From contig CAMECJ010000005.1 in NCBI GenBank assembly GCA_945913025.1, positions 1-64,000 of the forward strand: DNA of 64,000 bases, read 5' to 3'. Source of the stretch: an uncultured Elusimicrobia bacterium (GTDB taxonomy: Bacteria; Elusimicrobiota; Elusimicrobia; Elusimicrobiales; Elusimicrobiaceae). The position numbers were made by a program, and so were the translations under genes. Position 1 is the stretch's first letter. Every line of letters starts with the position of its first letter. Shown piece after piece: positions 41,864 to 52,537 of this stretch. The notes under the pieces are model-generated. The model was not told the DNA's origin, did no database searches, and was given only the letters and a program-made list of their open reading frames with translations.

Positions 41864-42738
41864 ACGTATTTCTCCAACAAGAGTTCTACAATCTGGCGGC
41901 CGTTCATCGCCGCTCCTTTGAGCAAATTGTCAAACGTAACGAAATAATGGATGATTTTCGGGTCCTCCACGTCTTGACGCAGGCGGCAGATAAACGTGGT
42001 TTCTTTGCCGGAAACTTCCTTGGGCGTAATGACGGTCTCGCTGTAGGTCAAATGGGGAAACGCATTCCACAACTTTTTGACTTGTTCCACATCAAACGCT
42101 TCCTCGGCTTTGAGCGTAACCCCCAGCGAATGGGAATTTTCCACTCCTACACGCACCGTGTGGCAGTAGACTTTAATGTTCGGCAGTTCCATAATTTTGC
42201 GCGTTTCGTACAACCCTTTGAGTTCCTCGCTCGTGTGTCCGTTGTCCAGTACGGAGCCGATCAGCGGCACACAATTTTTTTCATATAAAGACCCGGGCGT
42301 ATGAAAATCATCCAACAATTTTTTGCCGCCGCCGCTGATAGCTTGATATGAGCAGAAAAATGCTTCCGTAAAATGGTAAAAAGGTTTGAGCGGAGCCAAG
42401 CTCATCACAAGGCCGGTGGTGGTGCAGTTGGGACTTGCGATTAAGGGTGTCTCCTTGGTAACGGCGTGCGCATTGATTTCCGGAATGACGAGGGGCACTC
42501 CTTCAGTCATACGAAATTCTGAGGACATATCCACCGTAAATTTCACACGGTCTTTGATTTTGGGCGCCAATTCGCGGCTGACGGGATTATCCGTACATAA
42601 AACAGCCACATCCACGGGTGTAATTTCATCGTTGCGGCCAAACGTCTTGAGTTCAAAGGGCGTTTTCACTTTTTTAAGTTCGGCGAGCATATTCTGCCCT
42701 ACCATACCGTTCACCCCGATAATTCCAACCGTTTTCAT
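41860..42738 (-). CDS. asd: Aspartate-semialdehyde dehydrogenase
   Basis: 292 aa from the ATG at 42738 (SD GGGAG); a GTG one codon upstream is possible. Reduces aspartyl phosphate to the semialdehyde that feeds DapA. NAD(P) fold VGIIGVNGMVGQNML, catalytic cysteine in IASPNCTTTGLVMSLAPL, and later CHTVRVGVENSHSLGVT. Shorter than common Asd (about 330-370 aa). Overlaps dapB by 4 nt. Confidence 0.93.
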   Translation of the reverse strand: MKTVGIIGVNGMVGQNMLAELKKVKTPFELKTFGRNDEITPVDVAVLCTDNPVSRELAPKIKDRVKFTVDMSSEFRMTEGVPLVIPEINAHAVTKETPLIASPNCTTTGLVMSLAPLKPFYHFTEAFFCSYQAISGGGKKLLDDFHTPGSLYEKNCVPLIGSVLDNGHTSEELKGLYETRKIMELPNIKVYCHTVRVGVENSHSLGVTLKAEEAFDVEQVKKLWNAFPHLTYSETVITPKEVSGKETTFICRLRQDVEDPKIIHYFVTFDNLLKGAAMNGRQIVELLLEKYV

Positions 42739-42740
42739 CA

Positions 42741-43634
42741 CTAATCTCCCGAAATAAAAAATTCTTTGTTTGCGCGGGCCAGCAATGCATCGATTTTAGC
42801 CTTGTTCTCCGCAGATACTGCCCCCAACGGCAGCCGGACAGTTTCCCCGCCGAAGCCGATTTTGGAAAGCATATATTTGACGCACGCAGGATTCGTTTCC
42901 AAATAACACGCTTTAACCAGCGGATAAATCTCGGCAAATACGGCAAACGCTTCCGCCGGCTTGCCTTGGGTAAACAAATGATAAATTTTCACGAAGGCGG
43001 GGGCGAATACATTGGCCGCCGCGCTGATAATGCCGGATGCGTTTAACGCCAGATATTCGGGAAATAAATCATCGTTTCCGCACAGGTAACTCAAACGGCC
43101 CGCATATTTGACGGCGGTATCCGTTACGTGCGCCATATCGTAGTCGGACTCTTTAATCCCCGCCAGCTGCGGTACGGCCGACAACAAATCCGCCAGCACA
43201 TTGCCGGACAGTTTCAACCCCGTGCGCCCCGGAATATGATACAAAACAACGGGCGTACCCAAAGCGGCGGTCTGTTTAAAATGCTCGATAAGGCCCGACG
43301 GATTCGGCTTGTTATAGTACGGCGTAACCACCAGTACGCCGTCCGGATCAAACGCTTGCGCAGCGCGGACATTTTCCAAGGTGGAAGCGGTACAGTTTGT
43401 TCCCGCACCGATAATAATTTTTACGCGTTTATTTACGCGACGGGTGCAAAAACGTAAAATTTCAGTTTTTTCTGCGGTGGACAGCACGGGCGTTTCAGCC
43501 GTGGTGCCAAGCAACACCAACCCGTGCACACCGGACGCAAGCTGTGCGTCCAACAAACGGCCGAGCGCAGTATAATCTACCGCGCCGCAAGCATCCATAG
43601 GCGTGGACAAAGCAGTATAAACTCCGGTAAACAT
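42741..43634 (-). CDS. dapA: 4-hydroxy-tetrahydrodipicolinate synthase
   Basis: 297-aa class I aldolase condensing pyruvate with aspartate semialdehyde. LLGTTAETPVLSTAEK, catalytic Tyr in VLYHIPGRTGLKL, Schiff-base Lys in LAGIKESDYDMA, and IISAAANVFAPAFVKI are present. First gene of the DAP/MurC operon, with SD TTGGAGA; it ends 2 nt before the asd ATG. Confidence 0.95.
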   Translation of the reverse strand: MFTGVYTALSTPMDACGAVDYTALGRLLDAQLASGVHGLVLLGTTAETPVLSTAEKTEILRFCTRRVNKRVKIIIGAGTNCTASTLENVRAAQAFDPDGVLVVTPYYNKPNPSGLIEHFKQTAALGTPVVLYHIPGRTGLKLSGNVLADLLSAVPQLAGIKESDYDMAHVTDTAVKYAGRLSYLCGNDDLFPEYLALNASGIISAAANVFAPAFVKIYHLFTQGKPAEAFAVFAEIYPLVKACYLETNPACVKYMLSKIGFGGETVRLPLGAVSAENKAKIDALLARANKEFFISGD

Positions 43635-43680
43635 AAGGTCTCCAAATAAAAGTGTTTGTTCTTATTTTAGCAATTTAAAT

Positions 43681-43689
43681 TGGTATAAT
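43681..43689 (+). promoter_or_regulatory. Extended -10 promoter of sppA
   Basis: TGG-TATAAT, 32 nt before the ATG; this gene does have an SD (AAAGGAG), so the extended -10 form is not limited to leaderless genes. Confidence 0.55.
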
Positions 43690-43721
43690 TAAGTGAGATT
43701 TTTATTTGAAAGGAGCTTTTT

Positions 43722-44909
43722 ATGGCTGAAAATGAAAAAGGCGCGCCAAATCCCGCAGATACCGACACTAGTCTGCCGCGCGAAAGCTGGGAGAAAAAAT
43801 TACTGGAAAAAGAACATACCGCCCTGTTTTCCGATACGCAGGAACAACCGGCCGGACCCGAAACCGTTTTTGCGGAAAAAGATGACTCAAACGCCAAAAA
43901 ACCGCCCTTCGGCCGCAGGCTTTGGTCCTTACTGTTACTGTTGACGTTTACCATTTCCGCGTGCTGCGGGTTATATTTAACCGTAAAACCCGTGCCATCC
44001 TGCGGAAAAGAAAAAACCGACACGCAAGAAACTTTAGACGGCGAAACCGCTTCCGCCAAAATCGCGGACGCGCTAAAAAAATCCAAATCGCCCAAAACCG
44101 GTATTGCGTGGATTAAAGTGCGCGGCGTCATCGCTCAGGATAATTCTTCCGGTCCGTTTTCCCGCCCCACGGGAGCAGGTGCGATTGCTAAAAAAATCCG
44201 TGATGCCGCAGATGACAAAAACGTCAAAGCCATTGTACTTGATATTAACTCTCCCGGCGGAACGGTGGCCTCCGTACAAAACATTTACGGAGAACTGTTA
44301 AAAGCCAAAGAAAACGGGAAAAAAATCGTAGCCTTGTTCCGCGATGTGGCGGCTTCCGGCGGGTTTTATATTGCTATGGCGGCGGACAAAATCGTGGCCG
44401 AACCCGGTACGATTACCGGTTCTGTTGGTGTAATTATGCAGACGAGTAATGTGGAAGGCTTATTTGACAAAATCGGCGTAAGAGTAATACCCATCACTTC
44501 CGGCAAATATAAAGATATGGGCTCTGCCTACCGCCCGATGACCGACGCCGAAAAAGCTATTCTGCAGGATATGGTAAACGATACCTATACGCAATTTTTC
44601 GCGGCGGTAAAAGCGGGCCGTCCAGCTGTAACACCCGAAACACTGACCGAATATACCGACGGCCGCGTATTTACAGGCCAGCGCGCATTTAACTTGGGAT
44701 TTATCGATAAACTTGGCGGAGAAGAAGAAGCCCGCCTGTTGGCCGGAGAACTGGCCGGAATCAAAGACCCCAAAATCATCAACCAACGCCCGTCGGACGG
44801 ACTTAAAGAGCTGATTTTCTCTTTCGGTTCCAGCATGGAAAATCAGTCCTTGACCAAACAGCTGCAAAGCTTGGCGACACCCAGCGTATCGTACTTATGG
44901 GTCAATTAA
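43722..44909 (+). CDS. sppA: Signal peptide peptidase SppA (S49)
   Basis: 395 aa. A cytoplasmic N-terminus (residues 1-65) is followed by one transmembrane helix at about 66-87 and a periplasmic S49 domain. Catalytic Ser is in DVAASGGFYIAMAADKIVA and catalytic Lys in ITSGKYKDMGSAYR, the Ser-Lys dyad of the short (Bacillus-type) SppA. DINSPGGTVASVQNIY and GTITGSVGVIMQ also match. It degrades cleaved signal peptides in the membrane. The Yip1-like gene follows by 9 nt. Confidence 0.94.
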   Translation: MAENEKGAPNPADTDTSLPRESWEKKLLEKEHTALFSDTQEQPAGPETVFAEKDDSNAKKPPFGRRLWSLLLLLTFTISACCGLYLTVKPVPSCGKEKTDTQETLDGETASAKIADALKKSKSPKTGIAWIKVRGVIAQDNSSGPFSRPTGAGAIAKKIRDAADDKNVKAIVLDINSPGGTVASVQNIYGELLKAKENGKKIVALFRDVAASGGFYIAMAADKIVAEPGTITGSVGVIMQTSNVEGLFDKIGVRVIPITSGKYKDMGSAYRPMTDAEKAILQDMVNDTYTQFFAAVKAGRPAVTPETLTEYTDGRVFTGQRAFNLGFIDKLGGEEEARLLAGELAGIKDPKIINQRPSDGLKELIFSFGSSMENQSLTKQLQSLATPSVSYLWVN

Positions 44910-44918
44910 GGGGTTTGT

Positions 44919-45482
44919 ATGAATCTGCTGAAAACGTATTTTCTGTACATCAAAAACCCGAACGAAGCGTTACGGGTTATGTTGCGGGAGCGCTCGTTGA
45001 AACAGGCGTGTGCGGGATATTTTGCGGCTACACTGGGATGGGTGCTGTTTTTTAATATCGGCGACGGACTTTCCGTTCCAGTCCTCATATTGAAACTGGC
45101 AGCCGTATTTGCGGCGGAACTGACGGCGGGATATTTCATTGCGTCTTTATGCGGACTGTTTTTGGATTTTTCCCGTATAAAAGTTTCCCCCGCAGAACTC
45201 TTTTGTTTGGTCGGATCCGCCGGATTTATTAAAGGACTGCTGATTGCGTTCGCACTCGTTTCCGCAGCGGTACCGGCAGCAAAACTCGGTTGGCTTGCGC
45301 CTCTGGCGCTGGCATTTGTGTGCGCACTCCAGCTCGGTTATTTGACGCGCGCGTTAAAACGCTCCTGCGCTATCGGTACCGGCAGAGCAATCGGCGCGTG
45401 GCTGTTTGGGTTTCTTCCCGTGTGCGCCGCATTGTTATTGGCCGGTATATTTGTTATTTGGACAATCAGTCTGCTCTTTTAA
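44919..45482 (+). CDS. Yip1-like membrane protein
   Basis: 187 aa with about five hydrophobic helices after an amphipathic N-terminus FLYIKNPNEALRVMLRERSL, the common start of bacterial Yip1/YIF1-family proteins. Function is unknown in bacteria. It is in an operon with sppA and ends at a strong terminator. Confidence 0.78.
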   Translation: MNLLKTYFLYIKNPNEALRVMLRERSLKQACAGYFAATLGWVLFFNIGDGLSVPVLILKLAAVFAAELTAGYFIASLCGLFLDFSRIKVSPAELFCLVGSAGFIKGLLIAFALVSAAVPAAKLGWLAPLALAFVCALQLGYLTRALKRSCAIGTGRAIGAWLFGFLPVCAALLLAGIFVIWTISLLF

Positions 45483-45505
45483 TACTAACATTAAGATTCT
45501 GTTTA

Positions 45506-45531
45506 AACCGCGCGAAGAATTTCGCGCGGTT
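45506..45531. terminator. Bidirectional terminator
   Basis: AACCGCGCGAA / TTCGCGCGGTT with a 4-nt loop and TTTTTT on the plus side, between the convergent Yip1-like and Sel1 genes. Confidence 0.88.
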
Positions 45532-45537
45532 TTTTGT

Positions 45538-46668
45538 CTACTGAAGCGAATCCAATAACATCTGTGCATCTGTACTCCCGTTTTGAGCAGCGCGCGAAAG
45601 CCAATCCTTCCCCGCTTTTTTATCCGGCGCAATGCCTAACCCTTTCACGTAAATCTGCCCCAACACATATTGGGCCGCCACGTGGCCGTGTTCCGCCGCA
45701 TCGCGGAAGAACTTAACGGCCAACGGTACGGAACGCTCAGTTCCCTGCCCTTGCATTAACATAAAACCCGTCATATACTGCGCCTTTACGTACCCGCCTG
45801 CAGCTGCGTTAGAAAACCACGCAAAGGCATCTTGGTAACGGGGCGGATCCGCCTTATAGGCCTCCTCTCCCAGCGCATACTGGGCTGCGGGATATGCAAG
45901 CTGTGCGGCCTGCCCCATTAATGCTGCCGCTTTGTCCGCGTCTTGCTCCACCCCGACGCCGTTACGATACATTTCCGACAGTTCATACGCGGCCTGCGCC
46001 TGCTTGTTTTCTTCCCACGCCAGCGTGAACAGACGCACGGCTTCCTCATTATTTTGCAAAACAGAGTTCCCCGCACGATAAGCCAATCCGGCGCGAATCC
46101 GTGCTGCTGCACTGCCTTCCCGCGCGGCAGTTAAATTTTCTTCCAACGCTTTAATTTGAGCGTACAGCTCCGGCTGGTCTTTTTGGGCCTTTTCCAGAGC
46201 CAAGACGGATTCTCTATCCCCGTTCTGCACCGCAAAAAAACGCCATAAAAGCGCCTCTCCCCGATGTTTTTCTACCCCGCCGAGGCCTTCTTCGTAAAAA
46301 CGGGCCAGTTCGCGCTGCGCACGCGGTTCATCCGCCTGTGCCGCCAGACGCAAATACACAAGGGCTTCGGCCTCGTCTTTGGGTAAAATATCGCCCGTTA
46401 TATACAGTTCCGCCAATTCGTATGCGGCGCCGGCATCGCCCGCCAAAGCGGCCTTGCGGTACCACTCAGCGGCTTGTGCGCCGTCTTGTCGGACGCCTTC
46501 TCCGCGTTTAAAAAATTCCGCCGTCCGCACCGCGGCCTGCACATCTCCGCTTTGCGCCAAAGCCAGTTCCCGCGCAAAGATCTTTTGCTGGGGCGTTTGA
46601 TAAAATACGAACCAATAAATACCGCAAAAAGCCGCTAAAAACAAAAGCAATTTCAAAACCGTTTTCAT
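45538..46668 (-). CDS. Membrane-anchored Sel1-repeat protein
   Basis: 376 aa. Residues 4-23 form an N-terminal membrane anchor or signal. The rest is made of about eight Sel1-like (TPR-related) repeats, e.g. AEWYRKAALAGDAGAAYELA, AAALMGQAAQLAYPAAQYAL and AVKFFRDAAEHGHVAAQYVL. Such solenoids scaffold protein complexes, usually in the periplasm. Partner unknown. It is followed by a convergent terminator. Confidence 0.9.
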   Translation of the reverse strand: MKTVLKLLLFLAAFCGIYWFVFYQTPQQKIFARELALAQSGDVQAAVRTAEFFKRGEGVRQDGAQAAEWYRKAALAGDAGAAYELAELYITGDILPKDEAEALVYLRLAAQADEPRAQRELARFYEEGLGGVEKHRGEALLWRFFAVQNGDRESVLALEKAQKDQPELYAQIKALEENLTAAREGSAAARIRAGLAYRAGNSVLQNNEEAVRLFTLAWEENKQAQAAYELSEMYRNGVGVEQDADKAAALMGQAAQLAYPAAQYALGEEAYKADPPRYQDAFAWFSNAAAGGYVKAQYMTGFMLMQGQGTERSVPLAVKFFRDAAEHGHVAAQYVLGQIYVKGLGIAPDKKAGKDWLSRAAQNGSTDAQMLLDSLQ

Positions 46669-46745
46669 ATATTCTCCAGAAAAAAAGGAAGAGAGCCGCG
46701 CTCTCTTCCATTATACCTTTATACCCTTAAAATTTCCGTACGGGG

Positions 46746-47555
46746 TTATTTTGTCATAACAAACGGCATTTGATCGCCCGCCATATACGTAGGCATACGG
46801 CCGTCCCATTTTTCAATCGCTTTTAATTGCGCTTCCACTTGGCGGAGTTTAATCAAATTGTCGGATACCACTTCGCGCTGCAGCCGCAAGGATTTGGCTT
46901 CCGCTTCCGCCTGCAGAATTTTCTGTTCGGCTTCTTTTTTTACTTTTTCTACCAAATTTGTGGCGCGTTTGGCTTCCTGCTCGGCGATTTGTTTTTCTTC
47001 CACCGCTTTTAAAAACTGCTTAGAAAATTCGAAGTTAGTAATTGCAATATCAGAAACAATTACTTGTTTTTCCGCCATTTTGGATTTTAAGATTTCGTCC
47101 AACTCTTTGGCTACTTGCACGCGGTTGGAAATCAGGCTGTCGGCAGAGTATTTGGCGATGACGGCTTTCGTCCATTCCTCTACCATCGGTTTTAAAACGG
47201 TGGCGGTGTACTCCGGCCCCAAGTTACGGTAGATGGATTCTATCGTATCGGGCAGAATACGGTGGTTGACGGCCAAGGTCAAACCGACAGTCTGCAAGTC
47301 CTTGGAAAAGGCTTCCGTGTTAAAAGAATCTTTGCGGATACGAACGGAAAATTTTTCAATAGTGTCCACCAGCGGCAGTTTAAAATGCAATCCTTCGCTG
47401 TATGCGCCTACAATTTTACCGAAACGCAGTTTTACGGCCACATTGCCCGCAGACACGGTAAAATAAGAACCGAGCGCGCAGACGGCTGCCAACAAAATCA
47501 CAGCAGGAAAAACGAATTGTTTCCAATTCCAAGCAACAGGGGTAATATTTCTCAT
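46746..47555 (-). CDS. Prohibitin-like SPFH membrane protein
   Basis: 269 aa. One transmembrane helix at about 15-33, then a band-7/SPFH domain (VSAGNVAVKLRFGKIVGAYS, GLHFKLPLVDTIEKFSVRI, SIYRNLGPEYTATVLKPMVE) and a coiled-coil tail (EKVKKEAEQKILQAEAEAKS). Bacterial relatives form ring scaffolds controlling FtsH-type proteolysis. No hflK/hflC pair or ftsH is adjacent, so prohibitin-type is the better name. SD AAGGAG. Confidence 0.92.
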   Translation of the reverse strand: MRNITPVAWNWKQFVFPAVILLAAVCALGSYFTVSAGNVAVKLRFGKIVGAYSEGLHFKLPLVDTIEKFSVRIRKDSFNTEAFSKDLQTVGLTLAVNHRILPDTIESIYRNLGPEYTATVLKPMVEEWTKAVIAKYSADSLISNRVQVAKELDEILKSKMAEKQVIVSDIAITNFEFSKQFLKAVEEKQIAEQEAKRATNLVEKVKKEAEQKILQAEAEAKSLRLQREVVSDNLIKLRQVEAQLKAIEKWDGRMPTYMAGDQMPFVMTK

Positions 47556-47617
47556 ATAATCTCCTTATATGCGGATATATTTTTATTATACTTTTTTCCC
47601 TACGAAGCATACAAAAA

Positions 47618-48772
47618 TTATTCCATCGAAGCGAAAAGCTTTTTCCCCGTCCACAACAAAAATAATGCACCCGCACACAAAATACACACCGCACCCGTTT
47701 GGGAATGTACCGTATCGGCGGCCAGTCCCATCATAAACGGAAAAACGGCCCCGCCGAACAGCCCCGTAATCATCAGGCCGGAAATTTCATTTTTCTTATC
47801 CGGAAGACGCAACATCGTCTGCGAAAAAATAATAGAAAACACATTGGAATTGCAAAAACCCGCCAGCGCAATACACGCATACAACATCCACTGACTCCGT
47901 AAAACAACAAGCCCGCACAGGGCAGCGGCCACACCGCCCGCACTAACCCAAAAGAATTTTTTAGCCGAAAAACGCGCCAAAATAAAAGTTCCCGACAAAC
48001 ACCCCGCCGTACGAAAAAGGAAATAGATACTGGGAACACAGCCGGCGCGGGTTAAATCCAATCCTGCGCGTTCCATTAAAAGCCGCGGCGCCGTTATGTT
48101 TATCCCCACGTCAATACCTACGTGGCATACAATGCCCAGAAAACAACACAGGATAAACCCGTTACCAAGCAGCTGAAAACATTCCGCAAAGGACGAAGGG
48201 GAAAGCGCTTCTTCCTGAATTTTTTCACGCGACAAGAACACAAACGCGGCAGCCGCTTCCGTCAAAAAAATCAAATAAAACCATTTCCAACTGCCAAAAC
48301 GAACAACCGCCCACCCTGCAATCAACGGAGCCAAAAACGAAACAATAGCCTTAACAAACTGCCCGAAAGCCATGACTCCGGCCAGTTGATGATCCGGAAC
48401 CATATTGGAAAGAAGCGGATTCAAAGCGACCTGTAACAGTGTATTGCCAAGTCCCAAGAATACAAACGAAGCCAGTATCCCGCCAAAAGAATAATCGGCA
48501 AACGGCAAGCCAAGCGCGGCTGCGGTCAGGATTAAACCGATCAGAACCGTTTTGCGCCGGCCGATTTTATTCATCATCATTCCGGCAGGCACAGAAAATA
48601 CCAAAAACCAGAAAAACACCATTGACGGAAGTAAATTGGCGACTGTATCGGACAAGCGGAAATCTGCCTTTATATAATGTGTTACTACACCGGCTGCATC
48701 TACAAAACCCATCGCCATAAAGGACAGCATAACGGGAACCAACGCCCAATATATACGCTTATCTTTTGGCAT
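47618..48772 (-). CDS. MFS sugar permease
   Basis: 384 aa from the ATG at 48772 (SD TAGGAG), 12 predicted helices. MGFVDAAGVVTHYIKADFRL and SVPAGMMMNKIGRRKTVLIG (helix 2-3 loop) are major-facilitator features of the fucose/hexose permease (FHS) branch. It lies 8 nt after the fructokinase gene, so a hexose, perhaps fructose, is the likely substrate by context. Confidence 0.85.
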   Translation of the reverse strand: MPKDKRIYWALVPVMLSFMAMGFVDAAGVVTHYIKADFRLSDTVANLLPSMVFFWFLVFSVPAGMMMNKIGRRKTVLIGLILTAAALGLPFADYSFGGILASFVFLGLGNTLLQVALNPLLSNMVPDHQLAGVMAFGQFVKAIVSFLAPLIAGWAVVRFGSWKWFYLIFLTEAAAAFVFLSREKIQEEALSPSSFAECFQLLGNGFILCCFLGIVCHVGIDVGINITAPRLLMERAGLDLTRAGCVPSIYFLFRTAGCLSGTFILARFSAKKFFWVSAGGVAAALCGLVVLRSQWMLYACIALAGFCNSNVFSIIFSQTMLRLPDKKNEISGLMITGLFGGAVFPFMMGLAADTVHSQTGAVCILCAGALFLLWTGKKLFASME

Positions 48773-48780
48773 ATTTTCTC

Positions 48781-49641
48781 CTAACGGTAAGATGGCCAAG
48801 CCCCCGCGCGGGAGCAAACAAACGCGGCTGTTTTAACAGCGTTTTCGTGCGCTTCCCGCAGCGTTTTGCCCGTCAGCACAGCATATACAAACGCGCCGGA
48901 AAAAGAATCGCCCGCGCCTACAGTATCCACCACCGTCACGCGCGGCGTATCGATACGGGAAATATCGTTTGGCGTATAAACGACGCTGTATTTCGCCCCC
49001 GCCGTAAAAATTAAATACCGCAGTTTATATTGCCGCAAAAGTGCGCGGCAGACTTCTTCGTCCGCCCCCGTAAAACCAAACAGACCGCGCAGGACGACGA
49101 GTTCGTCGTCATTTAATTTAAACGCGTTGGAAAAACCGAGGAGGTCCTCTATCAACCCTTTGGAATAATAAGACTGGCGGAGATTAACGTCAAAAAACCG
49201 CAGTGCGTCCGGCCGTGCGGACGCCAATAATTTTTTAACCGTTTCCTTTGTGTGCGTATGCCGCACCGACAGCGTGCTATAGCAAACCGCATCGGCGCGG
49301 GATACGGCGTTTAACGCTTCGGGCGTAAGCGGCAGATGATCCCACGCAACATCGTCCATAATAGTATAAGAGGGTATACCGTCTTTCATTTTTACCAACA
49401 CACGCCCCGTAGGATACGGCACGGTGGAAATGATTCCATGAATCCCGCTCTTTTTTAGCTCCTGCAGAATTTCGCGGCCCCAGTCGTCGTCGCCCACCGC
49501 GCTGACGGCACAGCCTTCCGCCCCCGCCTGCGCGGCGTGATACACAAAATTAACGGGTGCGCCTCCGGCGCGTTTTCCTTCGGGAAACACATCCCACAAA
49601 AGTTCTCCTATCCCTACAATAAATGGTTTTTTATCTGCCAT
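48781..49641 (-). CDS. PfkB family sugar kinase (fructokinase-like)
   Basis: 286 aa from the ATG at 49641 (SD AAGGAG). GIGELLWDVFPEGKRAGGAPVNF opens the fold as in fructokinases; VVDTVGAGDSFSGAFVYAVL is the PfkB signature with the catalytic Asp. It phosphorylates a sugar using ATP. First gene of a two-gene unit with the MFS permease: kinase plus importer. Confidence 0.92.
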   Translation of the reverse strand: MADKKPFIVGIGELLWDVFPEGKRAGGAPVNFVYHAAQAGAEGCAVSAVGDDDWGREILQELKKSGIHGIISTVPYPTGRVLVKMKDGIPSYTIMDDVAWDHLPLTPEALNAVSRADAVCYSTLSVRHTHTKETVKKLLASARPDALRFFDVNLRQSYYSKGLIEDLLGFSNAFKLNDDELVVLRGLFGFTGADEEVCRALLRQYKLRYLIFTAGAKYSVVYTPNDISRIDTPRVTVVDTVGAGDSFSGAFVYAVLTGKTLREAHENAVKTAAFVCSRAGAWPSYR

Positions 49642-49685
49642 AAAAATCTCCTTGCTTATATTGTAACCTAAACGGAAAAAAGAGT

Positions 49686-49765
49686 AACCGCAAAAAATGG
49701 TTGCCCTAAGAAGCAACAACGGATAAGAAATCTCTTTCTTATCCGTTGTGCGTAAAACATCAGTT
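49686..49765 (-). repeat. Dispersed structured repeat, copy C (short)
   Basis: Carries only the first part of the element: hairpin ACAACGGATAAGAAA / TTTCTTATCCGTTGT and the GGGCAACCATTTTTT tail, identical in the hairpin to copy B. It lies 19 nt after the atpC stop, where it can act as the ATP synthase operon terminator. Confidence 0.75.
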
Positions 49766-49783
49766 AACATCCGCCGTTATTCA

Positions 49784-50194
49784 TTACATCTGCCGTCTTT
49801 TGACCTTCATCCTCGCTATCGCCTGCTTAATCTCCATCTCCGCAAGTTCAAAGTCAATATCGGCATCTTTATTGGACAAGGACTCTTTAGCCGCTTTAAT
49901 TTTCTGCTTTTCGGCTTCTTCGTCAATCTCGTCCGCCAAAGATGCACTCTCGGCAAATACGTTTACCACATCGTTAAGCACTTCTACAAAGCCCCCCAGT
50001 GCGGCAAACGCTTCTTCTTTCCCGTCCTTTTTATAACGCAGGGAACCCATACCCAGCTGCACAATCGTTTTGACGTGCCCGGGCAATATCCCCATTTCGC
50101 CCAACAGTGCGGGCAGAATAACCATATCCACCTGCAGGTCGGCAATGAGCTGTTTTTCCGGCGTAATTAAGTTAAGGGTCAGTTTTTTAGGCAT
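49784..50194 (-). CDS. atpC: ATP synthase epsilon subunit
   Basis: 136 aa. N-terminal beta barrel LNLITPEKQLIADLQVDMVI with ILPGHVKTIVQLG, and a C-terminal helical hairpin (residues about 85-136). F1 stalk subunit that can inhibit ATP hydrolysis. Last gene of the operon. Confidence 0.95.
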   Translation of the reverse strand: MPKKLTLNLITPEKQLIADLQVDMVILPALLGEMGILPGHVKTIVQLGMGSLRYKKDGKEEAFAALGGFVEVLNDVVNVFAESASLADEIDEEAEKQKIKAAKESLSNKDADIDFELAEMEIKQAIARMKVKRRQM

Positions 50195-50197
50195 AGC

Positions 50198-51631
<1,434 letters not shown>

Positions 51632-52537
51632 TTAACCGTTAAGGGCATTGGCCCCGTTGACGATATCCAAAATTTCGTTCGTAATGCCCGCCTGACGCAC
51701 TTTATTTAATTTTACGCCCAGCGCGCTGACGATTTCTCCGGCGTTTTTGCTGGCCGCATCCATCGCGTTCATAGTAGCGGCCAGATTGGCGGCCTGAGAT
51801 TCCAGCAAAATGCGGTACATATTGGCTTTGAAAAGACGCGGAACCAAAATGTTAAAAATCTCTTTGACCCCGGGTTCAAATTCAAAGTCGCTTTCTTCCC
51901 GTTTATTTTGGCCTTGCTCAAAATTAAACGGCAAAATCTTTTGTTCTACCAAGTTCTGGCTGGCCAGTGATTTAAAATCGTTGTAAATCAGCGTAACCGA
52001 ACCCAGTTTTTCTTCAAAAAACGCTTTCATTACGGCTTCGCCCAACAACTCCGCATGCGCATACGATACTTTTGGGAAAATCCCTACACTCTCGTATGCA
52101 ACGCGCAGATTGGGCATTTTTAAACGGGCGAAGAAATCTCTGCCTTTTTTACCAACGGCAAACAGCGTAATTTGTTTATCTTGGTGTTTTTTCAAAAACT
52201 GCAGCGCCGCGCGCAAAAGAACCGCGTTGAACGAACCCGCCAAGCCTTTATCCCCCGTAATGACCAACAGTCCGATTTTGGAAGGATTCCCCGTCCGGTT
52301 GACAAAAAACCGTCCGGCGGGGTTTTCGGTTCCGTCGTCAGGCTGGGGCATAGCTAGGATGTCCTGCTTTAAATCGTCCACCATTTCCAGCATTTTTTTG
52401 GCGAACGGACGGGCGGCGGTCATTGCGTCCTGCGCTTTGCGGATGCGGGCGTTGGAGATCATCTTCATCGTCTGCATAATCTGCTGCGTGGATTTGACCG
52501 CTTTAATGTTTTGCCGTATATCCCTAAGCGATTCCAT
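51632..52537 (-). CDS. atpG: ATP synthase gamma subunit
   Basis: 301 aa central rotor shaft. The N-terminal helix MESLRDIRQNIKAVKSTQQI and the C-terminal helix ANLAATMNAMDAASKNAGEI with LNKVRQAGITNEILDIVNGA are typical. The start codon lies inside the end of the epimerase gene (14-nt overlap), so translation of gamma is coupled to the epimerase. Confidence 0.97.
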   Translation of the reverse strand: MESLRDIRQNIKAVKSTQQIMQTMKMISNARIRKAQDAMTAARPFAKKMLEMVDDLKQDILAMPQPDDGTENPAGRFFVNRTGNPSKIGLLVITGDKGLAGSFNAVLLRAALQFLKKHQDKQITLFAVGKKGRDFFARLKMPNLRVAYESVGIFPKVSYAHAELLGEAVMKAFFEEKLGSVTLIYNDFKSLASQNLVEQKILPFNFEQGQNKREESDFEFEPGVKEIFNILVPRLFKANMYRILLESQAANLAATMNAMDAASKNAGEIVSALGVKLNKVRQAGITNEILDIVNGANALNG

